This document shows, piece by piece, positions 53,937 to 63,149 of a stretch of DNA of 64,000 bases (position 1 is the first letter of the stretch; every line of letters begins with the position of its first letter). The notes under the pieces were generated by a model. It had not been told where the DNA came from, searched no databases, and saw only the letters and a list, made by a program, of their open reading frames with translations. A program made the translations under genes and the position numbers. Origin of the DNA: Faecalicatena sp. (GTDB lineage Bacteria; Bacillota; Clostridia; Lachnospirales; Lachnospiraceae); the NCBI GenBank assembly GCA_009774255.1, contig VSNK01000003.1, positions 14,779 to 78,778 on the forward strand. The letters run 5' to 3'.

Positions 53937-55160
53937 ATGAGAAGAAGGAAGAAAAAAAAGCGGATTTTTCCCCTGATTTTTATGCTGCTGATCTGTATCG
54001 GTTTTTGTACCTGGATGATCAAAGAGGCAGCGACCCTATATATTCAAAAATTACCCGAGAACATCAACGCGATCAAAGAAGCAGCGGTACAGACTGTGGA
54101 GGACGAGGTCCCGTTTTCCGAGATCATTATTGATGAGGCCGAGGTCGATTCAGGCTTCTATTATCATCTGCTAAATGACGAACAGAGGCTGATATACAAG
54201 GAAATTCTACAGGCAGTACGGGATCAGGCCGAAAGCTTTTATATCCATACAGGGGATACGGAAGAATTTTCCAAGATCTATGAATATCTGCTCTATGACC
54301 GCCCCGAGATCTTCTGGTGTACCGGCGGGACGCAGATCACCAGCTATACGGACTACGCGGAAGTTTACCCAGCCTACATATGTCTGGGCGATGAAAAGGC
54401 GCAGCGTGCCGTGCAGATCGAGGAAGCGACGAACGCATGCCTGGCCGGTATTTCCACGGAGGCACCGGAGTATGATCGAATAAGATATGTCTTCGAATAT
54501 CTGGTAAATACGGTGGACTATAATCTGGCGGCACCGGACAATCAGAATATCTACAGTTCCCTTGTGAACCGGGTATCCGTCTGCGCCGGTTATTCCCGTG
54601 CTGCCCAGTATCTGCTCCAGCGGCTTGGCATTGAATGTATTTATGCCATTGGAACCATCCCCCAGCAGGGTCCCCATGCGTGGAATATCGTGAGATGCAA
54701 CGGGCAGTATTATCATATGGATGTGACCTTTGGAGATCCGGTATTTCTGCAGGAAGAAAGCGGGGCAAATATTCCTATCGGCAGTATCAATTACGGGTAT
54801 CTCTGCTGCGCGGATTCGGAACTCTACAGAAGCCATACCCCCGAGCCGGGCATCCCCTATCCGGAGTGCCCTTCCATGGATCTGGATTTTTATGTACTGA
54901 ACGGGATGTTTTATGACGGATATGACAGCTATGTCATGCTGCAGAATATGAATCAGTCCGTCTATGAGATGAGACCCTCTTTTAGCTGCAAGTTTTCATA
55001 CTATGACCTGTACCTGCAGGCACATGATGATATCATCAATAACGTGATCCCGCAGGCAGCTCAGACCCTGGCAGTGTACTATGGGCTGGAGACGGTGTGG
55101 TATACCTATGTGGAGGATCCGATGATGTCGGTGATCACCGTATACTGGGGATATCAATAA
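53937..55160 (+). CDS. Membrane-anchored transglutaminase-like protein
   Basis: 407 residues from the ATG at 53937 with AAAGGAG. A basic start (MRRRKKKKR) and one helix (IFPLIFMLLICIGFCTWMI) place the rest outside. Transglutaminase-like triad: Cys in NRVSVCAGYSRAAQYLLQRL, His in QGPHAWNIVRCNGQYYHMDV and Asp in MDVTFGDP. Such proteins may act as cysteine proteases or transpeptidases on cell-wall proteins. No partner is evident; the next gene starts 22 bp after the stop. Confidence 0.85.
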   Translation: MRRRKKKKRIFPLIFMLLICIGFCTWMIKEAATLYIQKLPENINAIKEAAVQTVEDEVPFSEIIIDEAEVDSGFYYHLLNDEQRLIYKEILQAVRDQAESFYIHTGDTEEFSKIYEYLLYDRPEIFWCTGGTQITSYTDYAEVYPAYICLGDEKAQRAVQIEEATNACLAGISTEAPEYDRIRYVFEYLVNTVDYNLAAPDNQNIYSSLVNRVSVCAGYSRAAQYLLQRLGIECIYAIGTIPQQGPHAWNIVRCNGQYYHMDVTFGDPVFLQEESGANIPIGSINYGYLCCADSELYRSHTPEPGIPYPECPSMDLDFYVLNGMFYDGYDSYVMLQNMNQSVYEMRPSFSCKFSYYDLYLQAHDDIINNVIPQAAQTLAVYYGLETVWYTYVEDPMMSVITVYWGYQ

Positions 55161-55182
55161 GGAAAGGCAAAGGCTACCTACC

Positions 55183-56766
55183 ATGGAAAAATATTTTAAC
55201 GTAACAGGGATCTGTATTCCCGAAAAGCACTATATGGCCGATATCAGCGCGACCGTGCGGGAGATTACGGAGACGCTGGTCGATCAGGGCGCGTATTTTA
55301 CAATGAACAGAGCTCGCCAATATGGAAAGACTACGACTTTATACATGCTGGAAAAAAAGCTTCTGGAAAAGTACATTGTACTCAGCCTGAGCTTCGAAGC
55401 TGCAGATGATTTATTTGTCTCCACTTATACCTTTGCCGCAGGGCTTGTCCGGCGAATCGGGAAAAAATTAAAAATGCAGGGGATTTCTGCTGAGATTTTG
55501 GATGCGTGGAATGCACCGCTGTCAAGAGAATTTGCATGGGAAGAATTCAGCGACAAAATTACGGAGCTTTGCGGTTCATGCGGCAGAAACGTAATTTTAA
55601 TGATTGATGAAGTAGATAAAAGCTCAGATAATCAGATATTTCTGTCCTTTCTCGGACTGCTCCGCGCAAAATATCTGGAACAGCAGAAAGGTCAGGATCA
55701 TACCTTTCAATCCGTGATCCTTGCCGGAGTTTATGATATCAAAAATCTCAAATTAAAATTACATCCCGGGCAGGAGGCGAAGTACAATAGTCCCTGGAAC
55801 ATTGCGGCTGATTTTAACATTAATATGGCCCTGACCGTGACGGGCATTGAAAATATGCTCGATCAGTATGAACAGGATCATCATACAGGGATGGATATTC
55901 GGGAAACAGCCCGAAGTATCTACGATTATACATCCGGTTATCCATATCTCGTATCGCGTATCTGCAAGCTGATCGATGAAAATGCCGCTCATTTTGAATA
56001 TGCCCCAAAAGAGCATTGCGGCTGGAGCCAGGCCGGAGTCGCCGAGGCAGTCAAAATAATTTTGAAGTCGTCAAACACTTTATTCGATGACATGCAGAAA
56101 AAGATCATGGAATATCCTGAATTAAAAAAGATGATTCATTCAATTCTCTTCGGCGGGAAAAGTTTTCCGTTTTATCCGGTCAGCCAACCTGTTAAGATCG
56201 GTATGTTATTCGGCTTTATAAAAGAAGAAAACGAACAGGCAGTCATCGCCAACCGTATCTTTGAGACTTTTTTCTACGATCTCTTCCTGTCTGAGGATAT
56301 TCCGGAAAGCAGAACTTATGACGCGGCGCTGGAATCCAGAAACCAGTTCATAAAAAACGGGATTCTGGATATGGAACTGATCCTCCTGAAATTTATGGAG
56401 CACTATGAGGAAATTTATTATCAATGTTCAGATAAATTTACTGAGGATAATGGACGAAAACTCTTTCTTTTGTATTTGAAGCCCATCATCAACGGAACCG
56501 GAAATTATTATATCGAATCCCGGACCAGAAGCATGGGGCGCACAGATATAGTGATTGATTATCTGGGGCGGCAGACAGTAGTTGAGTTGAAGGTGTGGAG
56601 GGGGAATGAGTATAATAAGAGAGGTGAGGCACAGCTGGCAGGGTATCTGGAGGATTATCATGTGAAGAAGGGATACCTGCTGAGTTTTTGCTTTAATAAG
56701 AATAAGAAAACCGGGAAAAAGGTTATTTCGTTTGGAGATAAGACGATTGTGGAGGTGATTGTGTAA
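55183..56766 (+). CDS. AAA-ATPase-like protein with C-terminal PD-(D/E)XK domain
   Basis: 527 residues. The N-terminal P-loop reads FTMNRARQYGKTTTLYMLEK, Walker B ILMIDEVDKSSDNQIFLSFL. The C-terminus has RTDIVIDYLGRQTVVELKVW followed by RGNEYNKRGEAQLAGYLEDY, a PD-(D/E)XK nuclease pattern. This is the AAA-ATPase_like (PF09820) type found in many copies in gut anaerobes; function unknown, possibly anti-mobile-element. Convergent with a second member 61 bp away. Confidence 0.88.
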   Translation: MEKYFNVTGICIPEKHYMADISATVREITETLVDQGAYFTMNRARQYGKTTTLYMLEKKLLEKYIVLSLSFEAADDLFVSTYTFAAGLVRRIGKKLKMQGISAEILDAWNAPLSREFAWEEFSDKITELCGSCGRNVILMIDEVDKSSDNQIFLSFLGLLRAKYLEQQKGQDHTFQSVILAGVYDIKNLKLKLHPGQEAKYNSPWNIAADFNINMALTVTGIENMLDQYEQDHHTGMDIRETARSIYDYTSGYPYLVSRICKLIDENAAHFEYAPKEHCGWSQAGVAEAVKIILKSSNTLFDDMQKKIMEYPELKKMIHSILFGGKSFPFYPVSQPVKIGMLFGFIKEENEQAVIANRIFETFFYDLFLSEDIPESRTYDAALESRNQFIKNGILDMELILLKFMEHYEEIYYQCSDKFTEDNGRKLFLLYLKPIINGTGNYYIESRTRSMGRTDIVIDYLGRQTVVELKVWRGNEYNKRGEAQLAGYLEDYHVKKGYLLSFCFNKNKKTGKKVISFGDKTIVEVIV

Positions 56767-56791
56767 AAGGATGCGTAAGGCATCCTTTTAC
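56763..56791. terminator. Bidirectional terminator between the two AAA genes
   Basis: GTAAAAGGATGC and GCATCCTTTTAC form a 12-bp stem with a short loop, with A/T-rich ends. It serves both convergent genes. Confidence 0.75.
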
Positions 56792-56827
56792 GATCCATTC
56801 CTGACCATTCCTGAAATGCAGCAGAAA

Positions 56828-58528
56828 TCAGTTCTGACCAATCAGTACTTTTTTTCCGCAGAAAGCGAACCCATACTTCCGTATCTTATCCTTGGCAATT
56901 CCTTTTGCGATCAGATTGGAAGTATATTCCTTTCTCTCTATCTGCTTTAGCGCAGCTTTCACCGTGTCGGAAAGTGCTGCCTCTTCCTCCTTTTCTTGTA
57001 CCTTAAATTCCAGCACGATTGCAGCATCCGCCTGATTGCGGGGTTCGAGCATCACATCATATCTGCCGAATCTGCTTTCCCTGTTGGATGTGATCACATA
57101 GCGGTCTGCCAGTTCCACCATAAGGCCCAGGACAAATCCGTGATAAAATTTTTCCGGTTCTTCCTTCGATGGTTTTGTTCCCGTATCGAAATAACTGAAC
57201 ATCTCAGAGCATATACGGTTCATATAAACATTCATGGCCTTCAGGTCATTTTGCAAAAATGCTTTTATAAAATCGTGATAGTCCGCCCCTGTTTCCGCAA
57301 ACCATCCTTTGATCATGCTGCCGAACATCCGGCGCACCTCAAGATTTGTAAGATCCAGCTCATAATTCGCTTCACGAAAAGCATCCCCCAGATCCTCATA
57401 TTTCTCATAACGGATGACTTTTAAATATCCGCTGGCAAGAAGCAGGCTCCAGATTGCCCATTCATTGGTTCCCAACTGGCCATACACGATCTGTTCATCA
57501 ATCGGCGTGATCAGATGCTCTCCCGACAGAAGTCCTTCAAAAGCCTTCTTTACCTCCTTGTTTCCTTCTCTGATTAGCTTTCCGGCCAAACGGTTAGAGC
57601 TGGTATTTGCCCAATACAGACCTACCTTTTTCTTACTCAGATAGTTTATAATCGACCATGGATTATAAATATCTGTCAGTCTGCCAAATGTAAAACCATC
57701 ATACCACAGCTTCACTTCCCGTGCCCTGTCAGATAATCCAAATTCATCTAACGCCGCAAATACTTCTGCTTCCGTAAATCCGAATGCATCCGCATATTCT
57801 TCGGATGTAGTTGTAACCACCTCGAGATTATTCAGGTCTGAAAAGATGGATTCCTTGCTTACTCTCGTAATCCCTGTCATGATCGCACGTTCGAGATAAG
57901 GGTTTTCCTTAAACGTGGAATTGAACAGATTTCTGATAAAAGCAGCCAGATCATCCCAGTATCCGTTTACATAAGCTTCCTGCATCGGAGTATCATACTC
58001 ATCCAAAAGGATAATCACGTTCTTTCCATAGTATCTTGACAGATACGAGGACAACTGATGAAGCGCAAACGTTGCTGTTACATCATCCATATCTACGGTA
58101 ACATCCTCAAAAAATTTCCGTTCCTTTCTGTCTAAAAATGTATCTTCCATCAAAAAATTATAGCTGGAGTATATATTGGATAAAATCTGACATATCTTCC
58201 TGCGCGCCGTTATATAGTTTCCTTCTTTTATGTTCGCGAAAGAAAGGCTGATCACCGGATAAGTTCCCTGCAGCTGCCGGTATTCCTGAGCTTCCCATAT
58301 GGAAAGCCCTTTAAACAGATCTTCTCTCTGAGTATATTTTACAGAGAAAAACTGTTCCGTCATACTCATATTCAGAGTTTTGCCAAATCTTCTCGGGCGG
58401 GTGATCAGGCATACCCTGTCGCCGCTCTCCCACCATTCTCTGATAAATTTTGTTTTATCCACGTAGAAATAGCCCTTCTTGCGAAACGTCTCAAAATCCT
58501 GATGTCCAATCCCGACTGTCCGAGCCAT
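56828..58528 (-). CDS. AAA-ATPase-like protein with C-terminal PD-(D/E)XK domain
   Basis: 566 residues. IGHQDFETFRKKGYFYVDKT then LITRPRRFGKTLNMSMTEQF is the usual start of PF09820 proteins; Walker B VIILLDEYDTPMQEAYVNGY; C-terminal nuclease GRYDVMLEPRNQADAAIVLE with FKVQ. It is a different subfamily from the neighbour at 55183. Function unknown. No clear ribosome site is needed to decide the start, since the conserved N-terminus begins at the first Met. Confidence 0.9.
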   Translation of the reverse strand: MARTVGIGHQDFETFRKKGYFYVDKTKFIREWWESGDRVCLITRPRRFGKTLNMSMTEQFFSVKYTQREDLFKGLSIWEAQEYRQLQGTYPVISLSFANIKEGNYITARRKICQILSNIYSSYNFLMEDTFLDRKERKFFEDVTVDMDDVTATFALHQLSSYLSRYYGKNVIILLDEYDTPMQEAYVNGYWDDLAAFIRNLFNSTFKENPYLERAIMTGITRVSKESIFSDLNNLEVVTTTSEEYADAFGFTEAEVFAALDEFGLSDRAREVKLWYDGFTFGRLTDIYNPWSIINYLSKKKVGLYWANTSSNRLAGKLIREGNKEVKKAFEGLLSGEHLITPIDEQIVYGQLGTNEWAIWSLLLASGYLKVIRYEKYEDLGDAFREANYELDLTNLEVRRMFGSMIKGWFAETGADYHDFIKAFLQNDLKAMNVYMNRICSEMFSYFDTGTKPSKEEPEKFYHGFVLGLMVELADRYVITSNRESRFGRYDVMLEPRNQADAAIVLEFKVQEKEEEAALSDTVKAALKQIERKEYTSNLIAKGIAKDKIRKYGFAFCGKKVLIGQN

Positions 58529-58548
58529 AATATCACACCCTCTCTAAA

Positions 58549-58611
58549 GGAACTGTAGGAAAATAACTTTTACAGATTGTCAATGTGTAAAAGTTATTTC
58601 TATACAGTTCC
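58549..58611. repeat. Hairpin related to the 162-bp MITE
   Basis: GGAACTGTAGGAAAATAACTTTTACA pattern: the ends GGAACTGTA/TACAGTTCC and the inner TAACTTTTACA/TGTAAAAGTTA pair, with GAAA between. The end box GGAACTGT is that of 24079-24240, but the interior is missing. Confidence 0.6.
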
Positions 58612-58676
58612 CAACTATGAATCCAGTTACGAATCCATTATAACCCATCTTCTGCTCCTTGTATACCGTATTTTCC

Positions 58677-58710
58677 GTTACAGTTCACTGGCTGGCCAGT
58701 GAACTGTAAC
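58677..58710. repeat. Perfect GTTACAGTTCACTGGC palindrome
   Basis: 34 bp; each half is GTTACAGTTCACTGGC, with TG in the centre. It is the simplest form of the end box that the larger repeats share. Confidence 0.8.
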
Positions 58711-58812
58711 TATTTTCCATCCCAATTAGCAATTTTCAATTGGTTCTCTTGCTATTTTTTCTTCCACATGATATCGTATATCCATAGACCGAACCAGAAA
58801 GGACGTGACCAC

Positions 58813-59355
58813 ATGCCATTACCACAAAAACAACTTTACACATCCGAAGATTACTGGAACCTTCCGGAAGGACAGCGCGCGGAACTGATCGATGGCCAAC
58901 TGTACGCTATGGCTCCGCCAAGTTTTATTCACCAAAAACTAGTCCAGCAATTCGGGCGCATGATCGGCAATCATATCGCCGACAAAAAAGGGGATTGTGA
59001 AGTGGTTCCCGCCCCATTCGCCGTCAATCTGGACGCGAATGATCAGACATGGGTAGAGCCAGATCTTTCTGTTATCTGTGATAGAAATAAACTGTCAGAC
59101 CGTGGATGTGAAGGTGCTCCGGACTGGATCATAGAGATCGTCTCCCCGGGCAATCCTAAAAATGATTATACGGTCAAATTGTTCAAATACCGCACTGCGG
59201 GTGTACGTGAATACTGGATTGTAAACCCGATGAAAAAAGTTGTCCTGACATATATTTTTGAAGGTATAGAGGATGTAAATATATATTCTTTTGATGATGA
59301 AATGCCCGTCTATGTATTTGATGGCCTGACTATCAAAGTCTCTGATTTACTATGA
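58813..59355 (+). CDS. Uma2 family endonuclease-like protein
   Basis: 180 residues from the ATG at 58813 with AAAGGACGTG. YTSEDYWNLPEGQRAELIDG, WVEPDLSVICDRNKL and APDWIIEIVSPGNPKNDYTV with LFKYRTAGVREYWIVNP are the Uma2 pattern (PF05685): a PD-(D/E)XK fold with E-P-D and E-I-V-S residues in place. Function in cells unknown; families expand in mobile-rich genomes. Confidence 0.88.
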   Translation: MPLPQKQLYTSEDYWNLPEGQRAELIDGQLYAMAPPSFIHQKLVQQFGRMIGNHIADKKGDCEVVPAPFAVNLDANDQTWVEPDLSVICDRNKLSDRGCEGAPDWIIEIVSPGNPKNDYTVKLFKYRTAGVREYWIVNPMKKVVLTYIFEGIEDVNIYSFDDEMPVYVFDGLTIKVSDLL

Positions 59356-59371
59356 ACAAGGGGTAAAATTT

Positions 59372-60059
59372 ATGGATAAAAGAAGAAAAACAAAAATGAA
59401 ATCGCATACCAAAATAAGGATGTCCTGTCTAAGGTCATGGCAGAGAATTTTAAGTTAAGTCTTTGAAGGTCTATGGAATAGATGTCCCCAAAATCAAACA
59501 GGTATTACCGACGAACCTCCCTGAGATTCAGGTCAATGAGATGCGGATTGATAACCTGTTCCTTTTGGAAGACGGCTCTATCGCAATCATAGATTACGAA
59601 AGCTCCCTGAAATGGGAAAATTATCTGAAATACCTGAACTATGTTGTACGCATTTTGGAGCGGTATAAGCAGACAGCAGAGCATATCCGCATGATTGTGA
59701 TCTATACGGCAGATATAGAGGAGGCAGAAGATGAATTTCATGCAGGCTGCATTACTTTGAGGCTGGAGCAGGCATATTTAAGGCAGATTGATTCAAAAAG
59801 TATAAGGGATATATTGGAGAAAAAACTGGATAATGGCATACCGTTATCAGATGATGAACTGATGCAGTTTATCATATTGCCGCTTACTTATAAAGGAAAA
59901 GAAGCGAAAAGAGAGGCAGTCAAAGATGCCGTATATCTGGCCAGGAAAATTACGGACAAAAAGACTCATATGTTTGTGCTGTCTGGAATTCTGGTCTTTG
60001 CTGATAAGGTTATTGACGCAAAAACAGCGGAACATATAAAAATATCCCTGAGCGGCTGA
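59372..60059 (+). pseudogene. Frameshifted PD-(D/E)XK-like protein
   Basis: An ATG at 59372 with AAGGGGT begins MDKRRKTK; one shift at the A run near 59393 is needed to read NEIAYQNKDVLSKVMAENFK, and a second near 59455 to enter the long 3' frame (KVYGIDVPKIKQVLPTNLPE). MRIDNLFLLEDGSIAIIDYE then SSLKWENYLKYLNYVVRI looks like a nuclease-fold core (D ... E-x-S). The 3' frame has a TTG at 59463 but no ribosome site. I know similar unnamed proteins from Lachnospiraceae. Confidence 0.7.
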
Positions 60060-60377
60060 ACCATGTGATCCGTGAGATATCTTGCTGAGTATGCCCTGTA
60101 AGCATTGGTTGTATCTGTAAATCGATGACGAGCTGTTAATGAAATGATCGGCGCATGGATCATCTTTACGGAAATGTTTCTGATAAATGGGGTATTAATC
60201 GCCTTACCACCCTTGATAAAACGTGATCCCTGAACCAAATCATATCCTTTTTCAAGTTTCTCAATAAAACAGGGAACATCTTCTATACTGTCTTTATTGT
60301 TGCCATCAATGGTTATGATTCCTTTATATCCCCTCCGGGGTGCCCACCAGATACCCATTCGAAGCTGCGCCCCCTAA
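60053..60377 (-). pseudogene. Family 2 glycosyltransferase fragment
   Basis: LGGAASNGYL (60377-60348), then in a shifted frame GYKGIITIDGNNKDSIEDVP, KGYDLVQGSRFIKGGKAINT and SLTARHRFTDTTNAYRAYSA. This is the middle of a dolichyl-phosphate-type GT2 enzyme with the D-x-D-like IDGNNKDS site. Both ends are missing and a frameshift lies near 60345. Its left part is fused to the epimerase remnant at about 60378. Confidence 0.75.
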
Positions 60378-60802
60378 ATTCTTCTTAATGTTTTTACCAA
60401 AGAGTCCCGGTAATCTGATGATCAATGCATCCGGATACTTTTCATGAACCCATAACTCCATCAGATACCTGTTATACCCATAGGCATGGAAATTTTGCGT
60501 ATCAATCACAGAGTTTTCATCCATATCCTTTGGGTCCTTGAAAACATCTATTGTAGAAATCAATACCAGTTTTTTGGGGTTAATCTTTTTAATATTTTCC
60601 TCGGCCTGGTTAATCAGCTCCATATCCCTTCCGGGTCATTATTTGCCAGATATTTCTCGGCTCTAAGACCCGCATATATGAGCAGGTCAGGATTGGTTCC
60701 ATGCGATTCCTCTATATTTTTTGAATTGTATACCGCATCGAAATGGCCGGCTGCATATAGATTGCTTCCGACAAAGCCTGTATATCCTACTAATGCTTTC
60801 AT
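60378..60802 (-). pseudogene. NAD-dependent epimerase/dehydratase remnant
   Basis: KALVGYTGFVGSNLYAAGHF is the Rossmann start (GxxGxxG-like), ending in a stop after NNDPEGIWS; the next frame resumes with MELINQAEENIKKINPKKLV then LISTIDVFKDP and YGYNRYLMELWVHEKYPDAL with the YxxxK-like region. One frameshift at about 60620 and a deletion after RLPGLFGKN inactivate it. A sugar-nucleotide role is likely from context. Confidence 0.75.
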
Positions 60803-60815
60803 GATCTGTTCCTTC

Positions 60816-61785
60816 CTATTTTGTCAGTTTTTCTATACTCTCATAATTGTAGTGCTTTCTTCTGAATATCAGATTCACTAATAGCTGAAGATATTTGATA
60901 ATTATTGTCAATACCCCAAACAGCCCAAAGAATACTACTGATAAAAACAGGATGGTCGTTGTCCAACCTTCTACAGGGTTTGCGGCCGCATATATTACAA
61001 CGGAATAAATAACCATAAATATAGACATAAGCATCATGAATGCTGTCATCGCCTTTGTAAAGCTGTACCCTATCTCTGTGTGAACAGAATCAGTGAATCC
61101 ACTGCCAGGGCATATCTAAACCCCTTTTCTTTTTGATCAGGAGAAATTAGAGTCGGAGTCTTATATTTAATATTATCCGTCCTTAACCCGCAGCCGACAT
61201 ATAACACTTTCCTATAGGGAACCATCTTATTCATAGAACTGATTCTGTTTATCACCCTCCTGCTCAATACGCGGAAGCTTTCCGTTGACATCTTGTATGA
61301 AAGCTCCGTATATCTATCAAAAACCTTATAAAATATTCGTGATGTAAACCGTTCTTTCCGGTCAGCCGAAGCACTGACAATATCATATCCTTTCAGCAGA
61401 TGATGATAAATATTCATAATAACAGACGGTTCAAATCCAGACAGGTATTATCAAATTCAAAAACAAAATCCCCTATGGCCATATCCATACCGGCATTCAT
61501 AGAGAGCTCCAGGCCATGAAAATAACTCATATTAATTACAGAAATACTCGTTATCGAAGCAATCATACTTACTGAATCATCAATTTCAGAACTCATAAGT
61601 ATCGGCTTCATTGAAAACAGTGACGTTCTATATTCAAACCCATACTCATCAAGCATATATTTCCTTGCCAGATTTGCCATATATGGAAATGCAGTTTCCG
61701 GTTTTGCCGGACAGTCATTGCAGTTTCCTAAATGGGATTGTGAACACCTTCCCTTCGTCCTTTCCTGACACGAAAAAGCAGGCAA
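60816..61785 (-). pseudogene. Family 2 glycosyltransferase with two C-terminal helices, frameshifted
   Basis: Three pieces in order. 61785-61414: SVINMSYFHGLELSMNAGMD then MAIGDFVFEFDNT. After a shift at about 61420: MNIYHHLLKGYDIVSASADR to AVDSLILFTQ. After an extra AG near 61077: the membrane part MTAFMMLMSIFMVIYSVVIY and FLSVVFFGLFGVLTIIIKYL. Together about 320 residues, like ArnC/GtrB-type transferases. The first 55 residues do not look like a normal GT2 start, so the 5' end is also damaged. Confidence 0.75.
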
Positions 61786-62024
61786 TTCATAACAACCACT
61801 ATTTTCTGTAAATTACCGAATCATATCTTAGCATATAGCAAAAAAATTTCAAGACCTTTTGGGGAAAATACCATGTTTTTTCCCCACTCATTAACTAAAA
61901 AGTATATAATATGCAAATCCCAATGAATTTATTTTCTGTTTCCAGGTTACCTATTGCCAAGCAGCTACATTTAAAGAAACAATAGCCGAAAAATCTTTCG
62001 CATATGAAAGCAGATAAAATTATG
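61786..62024. other. A/T-rich intergenic stretch
   Basis: 239 bp. It has a TGGGGAAAA/TTTTCCCCA hairpin (61858-61886) that could end the acyltransferase transcript. No gene is seen. Confidence 0.4.
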
Positions 62025-63066
62025 TCAGACTATGTACTTCCTCAATACCGATATATGATTTAATATTGCTGATATCCCAAAGGATACAACAAACACTATA
62101 GCGCCTATACACAATACTGCAAGTATGGAATTAAATGACAATGTATTCAGTCCTATGCGAGTGTTTAATTGCTCGATCACAAGTGCATGAACAAGATATG
62201 CACCAAAACTATATTTTGCAATTTTTTGAATGAATGCATTTAATCTGTCATTTTCATAGTGCCTATACTTGAACCATATAAAAACAGCCAATGCTTCAAG
62301 CAACACATTAATGGTAAAATTACCGTAATAGTTATCACAATATTTTTGTGTCTTCAATGCAACTATTAAATCTAAGACTATAGTAGAGCCAAAGCCCAGC
62401 AATCCCATTACATATACTACTATCCTCCTTTTTTTATTCAAAGTTATGTTATCAAGATAATATCCTAAAACAAAATAGCTTATATATCCCAAAACTATAT
62501 GCATATTCATGCTGTTAACATCCCCGTTTATCGCATTTGCTCCCTTTTTTATCAGTTCGCCCCCCAAAGTCACTCAATAAAGTCATTATTTCAGGAATAA
62601 AAAAGGCAAAAAACAAAGCAAGCAAAAGATAATATCTGCACCTACCGTCATTTTGCACGATGGGCTTGATTAAAGGAATACACATATAAATGCCAATTAT
62701 CATAAAAATAAACCACATATGATAATGGCCCTGCACTACGGCCAATAATCTATTTATCATCGTACCATCCGCAAACAACGCATATACAACAGACCACACG
62801 ATAAAAGAAACCATCATGCGCAAAATATACTTTGAATATATTTTTGATAACGGCACATCTTTGTTCAGAAAAAGCGAACCACTAATCATAACGAAAACAG
62901 GTACACCCCATCTTACAATACTGTCAAAAAAATTGAATATTTGCCTTTCGACACCATTCACATCGGTTGTATACCAGTTCTGCGCAGAAATGTGTAAAAT
63001 CATAACCGCAAAAGTAGCGGTAACCCTCAAATAGTCAAAATATACCGTTCTGTCTGTCTGTTTCAC
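62025..63066 (-). pseudogene. Acyltransferase family 3 membrane protein with a G-run frameshift
   Basis: The N-terminal half (TVYFDYLRVTATFAVMILHI, with the conserved His, then FNFFDSIVRWGVPVFVMISG) and the C-terminal half (LGYISYFVLGYYLDNITLNK, FGAYLVHALVIEQLN) are in different frames. They meet at a run of six G (minus strand, about 62563-62568); five G would give one frame of about 345 residues with ten helices. These enzymes O-acetylate surface polysaccharides. It may be a phase-variable gene, a true pseudogene or a sequencing error. Confidence 0.8.
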
Positions 63067-63149
63067 TTCACTATGTCAACCCCTTTTTTCAAAATTTGTA
63101 AAAAAAGAACAAGCAAATTACACTTAAAGGAACTATATCAATGATGTTT

